DNA of 64,000 bases from Colwellia sp. TT2012 (lineage in GTDB: Bacteria; Pseudomonadota; Gammaproteobacteria; Enterobacterales; Alteromonadaceae), in the NCBI RefSeq assembly GCF_001440345.1, contig NZ_LJYX01000006.1, forward strand, positions 682,001-746,000. The letters run 5' to 3'. Made by a program: the position numbers and the translations under genes. Under the pieces are notes generated by a model. It searched no databases. It was not told the origin of the DNA and saw nothing but the letters and a program-made list of their open reading frames with translations. Numbering within the stretch: position 1 is the stretch's first letter; every line of letters begins with the position of its first letter. Below, in pieces: positions 56,851 through 64,000 of the stretch.

Positions 56851-56890
56851 AAATATAACAGACACCCACTCAAATGGAAATAATGAGTGA
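56851..56890. repeat. REP-like element, copy 1
   Basis: ATATAACAGACACCCACTCA (within 56853-56872) continues to a short hairpin CACTCA...TGAGTG. It lies about 50 bp before the decayed transposase gene at 56939, as at the left end of an IS200/RAYT-type element. Related copies are near 59471, 59861, 59907, 60931 and 63955. Confidence 0.7.
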
Positions 56891-56938
56891 CTCGACTATG
56901 CTTTAATAATCATCGAATAATACTTATTGATAGTTATT

Positions 56939-57822
56939 ATGGTTACAGCAAGAAAACAACAAATAAGCTTAGTTGATACACCTTATTATCATTGTGTTTC
57001 TCGTTGTGTTTCTCGTTGTGTTCGCCGGGCATATCTTTGTGGTGAAGATAAACTCACCGGGCAAAATTATGAGCATAGATGAGCAGCAAGCTAAGTCATG
57101 GACAATGCATGAAGTGATTAGCCGTTGGCATCAGTTATTTAAAGGAACCTGCTAACACAACAATATTAAGGGGTGAGCCACTTATTGACACCTTACAACA
57201 GGTCGTCGAAGAAACTGCCAGGGTTTATCGTCAGCGATTGATGGATATCAGTTGGTTTATGCGTATTTTAAATGAAACTATCGCTAAACAAGCCAATTTT
57301 GAAGATAAATGTACTGGACGATTTTGGGAGGGACGTTTTAAATCTCAAGCCTTGCTTGATGACGCTGCGTTAATAGCCTGTATGGCTTATGTCGATTTGA
57401 ACCCAATTAGAGCTAAAATAGCTAAAACCCCATAAACATCGAACTACACCAGCATTCAACGACGAATAAATGCAGCGGTTAAAGGGAAACAAGCCCAACA
57501 ATTACTGCCCTTTATCGGCAATCCAAGTAAGAACACACCCACAGGTTTACCGTTTGAATTAAGCGACTATATACAATTGGTTGATTTAACCGGCCGTTGT
57601 ATTCGAGCCGATAAACGCGGTTATATTGAAAAATCCCAACCTGAAATATTAACCCTCTTAGGCATTAGCACCCAAAACTGGCTAGTATTAACCACTCAGT
57701 TTAGACAATGTTTCCATGGTGCGGTAGGTAGAGCGCAAGCACTTACGGATTTTTGCGAACATCAACACTTAAAAAACGAGCAACGGTGTCAATTTACCAA
57801 AAGTTACTTGCTTAATAATTAA
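56939..57822 (+). pseudogene. Decayed RAYT transposase of a second subtype
   Basis: Starts [20 protein letters not shown], where a 12-bp duplication repeats SRCV. It is open to TGA at 57083 within NYEHR, then lacks about 100 bp of the core, including the His-x-His motif. It resumes at [17 protein letters not shown], stops again, and continues as [20 protein letters not shown] and [17 protein letters not shown] further stop is at 57433. The final segment (57577-57822) has ADKRGYIEKSQPEI. It is clearly non-functional. Confidence 0.85.
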
Positions 57823-58003
57823 TACGCCCTCTAAATAAATTACTCACTTAAGGCTAATTGTGCCTTAAATTGGGTGAAACCTCTGTTTTATAAATTAATT
57901 TGAATACCCTCTTCGTCAGAAACAGCCATCTTGAATACGTCTTAAATATATTAAAGCATTCTGTTAGAATAAGAGGCTATTGATTAAAGAATACCGAGGC
58001 AGC

Positions 58004-59218
58004 ATGTCAGAATTTCAAGCATTTTCACTTTTAGAGTCAATTATTGACCGCATTAGTCTTAAAGGCTATAAACAACCCACACCGATCCAAAAAGAATGTA
58101 TCCCAGCGCTTATTAATGGCAATGATCTTCTTGGTATAGCGCAAACGGGAACAGGAAAAACGGCGGCATTTTCATTGCCTATTATCAATAATTTTGCACG
58201 AAATAAAATAGATATCAAAGCGAAGAGCACACGTTCGCTCATACTAACGCCCACGAGAGAGCTTGCCTCGCAAATAATGCAAAACATTGATGACTACGCT
58301 GATGGTTTAGGGCTTAAAACTAAGGTTGTTTATGGTGGTGTAGGAAGACAAACTCAAGTTGACTCTATCGCACTTGGGCTTGATGTTTTAGTGGCCACCC
58401 CTGGAAGGTTATTGGATTTAATTGAAACGGGCGATATAAATTTTAAGTCATTAGAAGTATTTGTGTTAGATGAAGCCGATACAATGCTTGATATGGGGTT
58501 CTTTAATGATGTGCAAAACATCATATCTAAACTGCCAAAGAACCGACAAACACTATTGTTTTCAGCTACTATGCCTGCTGAAATAGAGATACTTGCAGAA
58601 GCAATATTAACGGATCCAACAAAAGTTCAAATTACGGCTGAAACGGTTACTATCGACTTGGTTAATCAAAGTGTATACCATCTTGAAAAATCGAATAAAG
58701 TACCTTTGCTCTTTAATATCCTGAAAAACCCTGACTATGAAAAAGTGCTCATCTTTTGTAAAACAAAGTATGGCGCTGACATCATTGTTAAAGCACTAGA
58801 AAAAGCATCAATAACTGCCGCTAGCCTGCACAGTGGTAAAACACAAGCTGTTAGGGAAGAAGCGTTACAAAACTTTAAAGATTCTCATTTAAGAGTATTA
58901 GTTGCAACTGATGTTGCTGCTCGTGGCATTGATGTTGATAATATTACTTTAGTCATTAACTATAACCTTCCTGAAGATCCAAGAAACTACATACACCGTA
59001 TAGGACGAACTGCTCGTGCCGGAAAAAGTGGCATGGCCATTTCATTTGTTGTAGAAAATGATATAAGGCAATTAACTACTATTGAAAATAGCATAGGGCA
59101 AGTCATTGCTGTTGTTACAGAACAGCCTTTCCATAAAGAGTTTTCTAAAGCGCCTATACCAGACAAGAAAAAGAAACAGGTTAAAAAAACAAATAGAACA
59201 AGAACAAAGAGAAAATAA
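58004..59218 (+). CDS. DEAD-box RNA helicase (RhlE-like)
   Basis: A 404-residue ATP-dependent RNA helicase. The Q motif is GYKQPTPIQKECIP, motif I AQTGTGKTAAF, motif Ia LTPTRELASQI, motif II LDEADTMLDMGFF, motif III LFSATMP, motif V ATDVAARGIDVD and motif VI HRIGRTARAGKSG. A short lysine/arginine tail (KKKKQVKKTNRTRTKRK) ends it. The start at 58004 follows a GAGG site. Cold-living marine bacteria often carry several such helicases for RNA unfolding. It lies between decayed transposase copies. Confidence 0.93.
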   Translation: MSEFQAFSLLESIIDRISLKGYKQPTPIQKECIPALINGNDLLGIAQTGTGKTAAFSLPIINNFARNKIDIKAKSTRSLILTPTRELASQIMQNIDDYADGLGLKTKVVYGGVGRQTQVDSIALGLDVLVATPGRLLDLIETGDINFKSLEVFVLDEADTMLDMGFFNDVQNIISKLPKNRQTLLFSATMPAEIEILAEAILTDPTKVQITAETVTIDLVNQSVYHLEKSNKVPLLFNILKNPDYEKVLIFCKTKYGADIIVKALEKASITAASLHSGKTQAVREEALQNFKDSHLRVLVATDVAARGIDVDNITLVINYNLPEDPRNYIHRIGRTARAGKSGMAISFVVENDIRQLTTIENSIGQVIAVVTEQPFHKEFSKAPIPDKKKKQVKKTNRTRTKRK

Positions 59219-59265
59219 GGACAGGCATAAATTAGCCAACTAAAGGTTTTCGTCTAGACTACAAA

Positions 59266-59355
59266 TATCACCTCATCTCACGATGCGTTAGAGGTGCCTT
59301 TCTTTGTGGTAAAGGTAGGCACACTGGGCCAAACTTATGAGCATCGGTGTGATTG
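59266..59355 (+). pseudogene. Short RAYT transposase remnant
   Basis: The frame reads YHLISRCVRGAFLCGKGRHT, then GPNL and a stop followed by AS. This matches the N-terminal [27 protein letters not shown] of the other copies. Only about 30 codons survive. Confidence 0.65.
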
Positions 59356-59470
59356 GGTATTAGGCGACAATTAGCTTGACCGGGAGCACTTAAAAATACG
59401 ACTGGTCAAACTAATTTTCGTCTAATAATACCCTCTTCGACACCATAAAAATCAAAGTAAAAAAACATAG

Positions 59471-59510
59471 CAAAACATAGCAGACACCCACTCAAATGGA
59501 ATAATAAGTG
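59471..59510. repeat. REP-like element, copy 2
   Basis: ACATAGCAGACACCCACTCA with AATGG and then AATAAGTGG: the same layout as copy 1. It lies 50-90 bp before the next transposase remnant. Confidence 0.65.
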
Positions 59511-59560
59511 GTATCTACTATGCCTGAATAATCATCAATAAATTTCCATTGAAAATTGTT

Positions 59561-59812
59561 ATGGCCACGGCAAGAAAACAACAAATAAGCTTAGTTGATA
59601 CGCCTTATTATCACTGTATTTATTGTTGTGTTCGGCAGGAGTTTCTTTGTGGTGAAGATAAGCTAACAGGAAAAAATTATCAGCATAGGCAAGGGGGGGT
59701 CGCCGAAAAATTACATACATTAAGTGGCGTTTTGCTTAGTAGTACCTTTATTTTAGGCAAAACCTTTTTTGTGCGTTGATGTTAATTCTCATTTTGTCAC
59801 CACAATCAAAGT
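59561..59812 (+). pseudogene. Truncated RAYT transposase (N-terminal third)
   Basis: Begins [20 protein letters not shown] and continues through [20 protein letters not shown]. It drifts after a G run near 59700. A shifted frame holds VNSHFVTTIKV, recalling the lost VMxNHxH region. It stops before the middle of the gene and is followed by two REP-like copies. Confidence 0.75.
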
Positions 59813-59835
59813 GTAATTCTACGCGAAACTTATCG

Positions 59836-59927
59836 GTAAGCCTGCTTTTGATTATTTGGAGTGGGTGTCTGTTATATTTTTGTAAGCCTGCTTTTGATTA
59901 TTTGGAGTGGGTGTCTGTTATATTTTT
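59836..59927. repeat. Two 46-bp tandem repeats carrying REP-like copies 3 and 4 (inverted)
   Basis: GTAAGCCTGCTTTTGATTAT to GTGTCTGTTATATTTTT occurs twice in a row (59836-59881 and 59882-59927). GGAGTGGGTGTCTGTTATAT is the reverse complement of the REP-like core found at the other sites. An AT-rich tail with TATATTT steps follows. Confidence 0.8.
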
Positions 59928-60061
59928 TTATATTTTTATATTTGGTTATATTTGTTATATTTATCGAGGGCTGCCGTTGTTCATGGACGATAAATTGGCA
60001 GGAATCGTGGTTTACGCTAGTTAGTAATTGAATGTTCTGCTGAGTGGGCGGCAAGGGGATT

Positions 60062-60095
60062 CCAAAGGGGCTTTTGGCGTGTAACGCCCCTTTGG
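60062..60095. repeat. GC-rich nested hairpin
   Basis: CCAAAGGGGC (60062-60071) pairs with GCCCCTTTGG (60086-60095), and inside it GGCGT pairs with ACGCC around GTA. It is unusually GC-rich for this window and not next to a gene end. It may be a REP or the end of an element. The rest of 59813-60351 shows no gene. Confidence 0.6.
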
Positions 60096-60351
60096 GTGTG
60101 GTCGCCACCGCGACGCCAAGCTATTGAGTTTATTGCAAGCAATCTTAATAAATGGGGACATGGTTATCCAATTAAAACAATAGCGCGCTAGAGAAGATGA
60201 ATTGCTTACTTTAAAGTCATGACTTTAAAGTAACTTAGCTATAAAATCAGCTTTCCAATTAGTAATAACAAAGTGAAAAATAACTTTTCAAAAAGCCATG
60301 CTTAATTTAATAAATCATAAAATATCCTACTTATTAGTCGAGAGTAAAAAG

Positions 60352-60834
60352 ATGTTAATACGCAATTTGTTCGTCAGTTTTGCTTGTACCTTGATGTTTG
60401 CTTGCACCAATTCAAACAACTCTGCTAGCGTGTATAGTCCCGAAGAAATTAATGCACACTGGTTAACCATGAACCTTAAACGAGAGGGGGTGGTAGCCAC
60501 TGACTCGGGGTTGCAGTACAAAGTTTTAGAGCAAAGTGCTGGTTGTAAACCTGATCCTGATTTTAAAGTTACTGTGCACTATAAAATGTTGTTAGCTAAA
60601 TCGAAACGAATCATCGACAGTAGTTATCAACGCGGTAACCCCGATAAGTTTCAGCTATCTAAAATGATTAAAGGATGGCGTGAAGGCGTACCTATGATGA
60701 AGGTTGGTGAAACCTGGGAGCTTTATATACCGCCCCATTTAGCGTATGGCAGCAGAGGTTCACCAGGATCAGTTGCGCCCAATAGCGTGCTTATCTCGCA
60801 AATCACGCTTGTTGATGCACATTGTCAGGACTAG
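60352..60834 (+). CDS. FKBP-type peptidyl-prolyl isomerase lipoprotein
   Basis: A 160-residue protein starting MLIRNLFVSFACTLMFACTN, a lipoprotein signal with lipobox LMFAC. The FKBP domain has GLQYKVLEQSAG, VTVHYKMLLAKSKRIIDSSY, MIKGWREGVPMMKVGETWEL and PPHLAYGSRGSPGSVAPNSV. A periplasmic prolyl isomerase or chaperone is likely. The substrate-binding loop IIDSSYQRGNP differs a little from the usual GxxFDSS. The start at 60352 puts the signal sequence first. It stands alone among repeats. Confidence 0.9.
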   Translation: MLIRNLFVSFACTLMFACTNSNNSASVYSPEEINAHWLTMNLKREGVVATDSGLQYKVLEQSAGCKPDPDFKVTVHYKMLLAKSKRIIDSSYQRGNPDKFQLSKMIKGWREGVPMMKVGETWELYIPPHLAYGSRGSPGSVAPNSVLISQITLVDAHCQD

Positions 60835-60930
60835 TCACTAAATCATAGAAGATATTAATAAACGGGGTCAGAGGAAATTATATGATTTGTCGCGGAAAAA
60901 TATGAAATATAACCGAAATATAACAGACGA

Positions 60931-60960
60931 AATATAACAGACACCCACTCAAGGGGAATT
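60931..60960. repeat. REP-like element, copy 5
   Basis: AATATAACAGACACCCACTC then AAGGGG, preceded by three more AATATAAC-like steps (60905-60937). No transposase gene lies next to it, so it is a solo REP-like copy. Confidence 0.65.
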
Positions 60961-60991
60961 AACCCGAATTTGATAAAAATAACGACCATAA

Positions 60992-61022
60992 AAAGCCGCA
61001 TCATAAAATATGATGCGGCTTT
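60992..61022. terminator. Rho-independent terminator for the TonB-receptor gene (bidirectional)
   Basis: AAAGCCGCATCATA (60992-61005) and TATGATGCGGCTTT (61009-61022) form a perfect 14-bp stem with a 3-base loop, 58 bp past the receptor stop and between convergent genes. Confidence 0.85.
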
Positions 61023-61079
61023 ATGTGTTACCCATTAACTAATAAATACAGTATTAACTTTTATTAGTATTGGTCCAGT

Positions 61080-63722
61080 CTAGAACTTGTAGCTAGCCTT
61101 AAAGTAGGCAAAACGACCTTGGCCACTATGAGCATTTACCGCAAAGCCCATAAAATCATGATAGGCAAAGGGGGGCTTTTCATTGAACAAGTTGGTTGCA
61201 CCTAGGGTGATGGTTGTATTTTCAATGCCGTAATAATTAACAGAGGCATCCACAGTCACCATAGCATCCAAGGGGGCTAATATGGTGCCATCGGTTTGCA
61301 CTCTCACAGATTGATCTTGCTGAAACTCAGCAATATAGTTAATCGCGACATTGGCGGTTATATCGTCAAGTGACCAGTCAACAGCCGTTGTCCAGCGAAA
61401 TTGTGGTTGTTCAAAATCACCTTCTTTAACATTAATACGTTGACCGCCATCGGCATCAGGGCGTTTATCTTCATATTTTAATACGTAGTTAAGAATATAT
61501 GAAAATCTAAACTCACCCATACCGGTTTCTAAGGCATATCTTATATCTAAATCAATGCCCGTAGTGGTTAAGTCACCGATATTTTGGAAGGAGTCGAAAA
61601 TGGTGACTACCTCACCAGGATCATTGGCAATATTGGTTGGCAGACGAGTAACTACATTAGGATCATCACCAAAATTACTGAAAACAAATTGAGTATCAGA
61701 GTCAATGATGTTCTCAATATCATAGCTATAATAATCAAGAGAAAGCTCTAACGATTCAGTAATGTTATACATTAGACCAAAATTATAACTGGTAGACTCT
61801 TCCGGCCCTAAGTCTGGGTTACCTTCAAATATCGCGGTGTATTCTTGAGGTTCACAGGCTTTGTTAACATTACCCACCGCATCACAACGAATAGTATCCA
61901 CTAAGTTAGGTGACTCATCGGTGCGGCCTAAACCAAGTTGTGAAAGTGATGGCGCTCTAAATGCAGTGCCCCATGAACCACGAATGGCGATGTCATCCGT
62001 TGCGCTCCATATAAATGAAACTTTAGGATTGGTGGTGGTGCCAAAGTCGCTGTAATCTTCATAACGTGCCGCTAGTTGTACTTCAAGGCTATCTATAACA
62101 GGAATCGCTAATTCTAAAAACATAGCGGTATTATCGCGAGCACCACGGGCAGCAGTGGATTCTGTACCAAATATTTCACCACGCAAGAATTGATCATCCG
62201 GATTATCGTTGATGGTTTCTTCGCGATATTCGGCGCCTACCGCGATGAATAATTCACCCGCTGGCAATTCCATAACCGGTCCTGAAATTTTTGCATCATA
62301 GGTGCGGTTGGTCGATTTACCCACACGTGTGGTGGTGGTTTCAATATAATCTAAGGCAGCTTGGCTATTTTGTGAGGGTTCAAACGGGTTCCATGAGCCA
62401 TTATCAATGGATTCTTGTACACGACGTGAGTTAGGGAAACCATCAACACCACGTTCAACCGAGGTGCTCTTGATGTAACTATAGGCCATTTCCCAGTCCC
62501 ACTCACCCAGTTCACCTTTTAAACCTAGAACCGTACGATAGTAATTGCTGTCCACTTGTTTCATGCGATTACCAATATCTACCATACGACGACGCATGGT
62601 TAAGTCTTGCTGATAAAATTCATGGTCAGGCAAGTCGGCCATGGGATGATTCGGGTTATCACCCGCCATAAAGAGTTCATTAAAGCTTGGACTGCCAGCA
62701 CCTTTTACCGTGGTCTTGGCATTTTGCCCGTTTAATTCAACAAAAGCGCGCATATTATCGTTAATTTCATACTTGCCCATGTAAGTGAAGCTGAAACGTT
62801 CTGATGCCGGAATCATGGTCATGTGTGGTGCATAATCGTAGCGACATAAGGTGTCAACAATATCTTCTGGCGCACAAACATCATTGCCAAAGGTGTCGGC
62901 CATACGATTGGTTGGATCCGATTTCAGGGCTATGGTACCAGGAATACCCGATGAACTTCTAAAGTCGGTGGCATAAGGGTCGTTAGGTCGCCGCGCTGCT
63001 TGGTTAGCGGTACTTGAGTAGCTGCGATCGGCATAAAGGACTTCTTCACGATTAAAATAATCTAAAATAAAGGTATTGCTGGTCTGGTCAGTATGATTAC
63101 CAAATACCAGGCTGATACTTTGTTCTTTACCACCACCATCGGCGGTATCGCCAATTTTAGCGGATATTTCCATGCCATCAATGTCATCACGCAGGATAAT
63201 ATTGATAACACCGGCGATGGCATCGGAGCCGTAGGTTGCCGAGGCACCATCTTTTAATATATCAACACGCTTTATGGCCGATAAAGGAATATTATTGATA
63301 TCGACAAAAGCAGTGTCTATTCCCTTAGCAAATGGGCTAACCGATACACGGCGGCCATTGACTAAAATTAGGGTAGAATCAGCGCCTAAACCGCGTAAAG
63401 AAACACTAGAACCACCGTTAGCGGTATCATCACTGCTGTTTGCTTGGGTAGAAAAAGTTCCTTGACCCGCTATGGGTAATTTAGCAAATAAACCGATTAA
63501 ATCGGTAACCCCGGTTTTAGCAATATCCGAGGCGGAAATACTGGTTACCGGTGAGGGTCCGTCCATATTATGGCGTTTTATGTGCGAGCCGGTCACTTCA
63601 ATTCGTTCTATGTCTTCTTCATCTGCGGCAAAAGCACTTAAGCTTTGTGAAGCTAACAGCGCCGTGGTGATACACAAGGCTAGCGTCTTTTTTTTCATCG
63701 TAATAGTGTTTTTAACTTTCAT
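61080..63722 (-). CDS. TonB-dependent outer-membrane receptor
   Basis: An 880-residue receptor with a signal peptide (KKTLALCITTALLASQSLSA), then RIEVTGSHIKRHNMDGPSPV and the plug domain (SDIAKTGVTDLIGLFAKLPI, SSVSLRGLGADSTLILVNGR, RVDILKDGASATYGSDAIAG). A 22-strand barrel follows, ending RFAYFKASYKF with the terminal Phe. The N-terminal motif ERIEVTGSHIKR and the SxRGLG-x-NGRR block mark the large receptor class that often imports oligosaccharides, peptides or other big substrates in Alteromonadales. The substrate cannot be told. No operon partner lies in the window. The start at 63722 follows GGGA. Confidence 0.93.
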   Translation of the reverse strand: MKVKNTITMKKKTLALCITTALLASQSLSAFAADEEDIERIEVTGSHIKRHNMDGPSPVTSISASDIAKTGVTDLIGLFAKLPIAGQGTFSTQANSSDDTANGGSSVSLRGLGADSTLILVNGRRVSVSPFAKGIDTAFVDINNIPLSAIKRVDILKDGASATYGSDAIAGVINIILRDDIDGMEISAKIGDTADGGGKEQSISLVFGNHTDQTSNTFILDYFNREEVLYADRSYSSTANQAARRPNDPYATDFRSSSGIPGTIALKSDPTNRMADTFGNDVCAPEDIVDTLCRYDYAPHMTMIPASERFSFTYMGKYEINDNMRAFVELNGQNAKTTVKGAGSPSFNELFMAGDNPNHPMADLPDHEFYQQDLTMRRRMVDIGNRMKQVDSNYYRTVLGLKGELGEWDWEMAYSYIKSTSVERGVDGFPNSRRVQESIDNGSWNPFEPSQNSQAALDYIETTTTRVGKSTNRTYDAKISGPVMELPAGELFIAVGAEYREETINDNPDDQFLRGEIFGTESTAARGARDNTAMFLELAIPVIDSLEVQLAARYEDYSDFGTTTNPKVSFIWSATDDIAIRGSWGTAFRAPSLSQLGLGRTDESPNLVDTIRCDAVGNVNKACEPQEYTAIFEGNPDLGPEESTSYNFGLMYNITESLELSLDYYSYDIENIIDSDTQFVFSNFGDDPNVVTRLPTNIANDPGEVVTIFDSFQNIGDLTTTGIDLDIRYALETGMGEFRFSYILNYVLKYEDKRPDADGGQRINVKEGDFEQPQFRWTTAVDWSLDDITANVAINYIAEFQQDQSVRVQTDGTILAPLDAMVTVDASVNYYGIENTTITLGATNLFNEKPPFAYHDFMGFAVNAHSGQGRFAYFKASYKF

Positions 63723-64000
63723 CTTAATATTCCCATTCCATGTTTTTATTATTAATTGTCAAAGCTCTCGCTAGGACTTTAAAACTAACTTTTTGTTATT
63801 TAAGGAAAACTATAACAATAAAGTTATATCAAAAAGGTTCATCTAAATAAACCAAATATCATGGTAATGAAAAGGTAAATTGTAAAGAAATTTTTACATC
63901 TCGTTGCCAGGCCAGCAAAAACAAATGGGCAAGGTTAATTATAAAATATAACAAAATATAACAGACACCCACTCAAACAGAAATAATTGAGTGGTGCGGG
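63723..64000. other. Upstream region of the TonB receptor with REP-like copy 6
   Basis: AT-rich promoter region, then at 63945-63993 AATATAAC steps followed by ATATAACAGACACCCACTCA and a hairpin CCACTCAA...TTGAGTGG (8-bp perfect arms). This is the cleanest hairpin of the REP-like family. A further gene, if any, lies outside the window. Confidence 0.6.

Noticed and set aside
59776..60024. 82-codon ORF over the REP-like tandem repeats
   Set aside because: It reads through a transposase remnant and two repeat copies, so the frame has no coding support.

Overview
The window looks like chromosome from a psychrophilic marine gammaproteobacterium of the Alteromonadales, most like Colwellia. It is AT-rich. 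Its housekeeping order matches the gammaproteobacterial pattern: rsmE-gshB-yqgE-yqgF; zapA/6S RNA/ygfB-pepP-ubiH-ubiI-gcvTHP. It also carries a long-form isocitrate lyase, malate synthase G, a DUF481 outer-membrane protein and a large TonB receptor. The genus is inferred from general resemblance, not from a search.

Regions. (1) 1-5.7 kb: glyoxylate shunt. Malate synthase G (partial) and isocitrate lyase flank a LysR-lrgA-lrgB operon, and a nearly identical palindrome lies upstream of both enzymes. (2) 5.7-19.3 kb: core metabolism and repair genes: DUF481 protein, lysA, an FMN reductase with a divergent LysR gene, two DUF4124 proteins (one an M23 peptidase), yqgF-yqgE-gshB, rsmE, metK with predicted MetJ boxes, murI and a DCC-family protein. 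(3) 19.3-30.9 kb: a recognisable 6S RNA whose 3' part is amplified into a tandem array, then zapA, ygfB, pepP, ubiH, ubiI and the glycine cleavage genes gcvT, gcvH and gcvP, with palindromic elements in the gcv spacers.

(4) 31-37 kb: a compact five-gene minus-strand operon directly after gcvP: HTH protein, metallo-beta-lactamase-fold protein, trypsin-like protease fused to what looks like a degenerate HamA (DUF1837) domain, HamB-like SF2 helicase, and an unknown helical protein. I read it as a candidate anti-phage system in which a protease replaces the Hachiman nuclease. It is the most interesting item in the window. (5) 37.4-43.6 kb: an IS21-family element with target duplication, then a coupled small operon (SMP-like peptide, HicA-like protein, 754-residue ankyrin protein).

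(6) 43.9-54 kb: a multi-MAM surface protein with a (GTT)10 tract upstream, then two ~1.28-kb direct copies of a REP-associated transposase (Y1_Tnp) element, one frameshifted. These flank a cargo of membrane proteins and a patatin-like phospholipase. (7) 54-64 kb: a chemotaxis receptor, a DEAD-box RNA helicase, an FKBP-type lipoprotein and a TonB-dependent receptor. They are interleaved with decayed transposase copies and six copies of a short REP-like sequence.

No tRNA, rRNA or CRISPR array was seen. All functional statements rest on reading motifs by eye. No database search was run.
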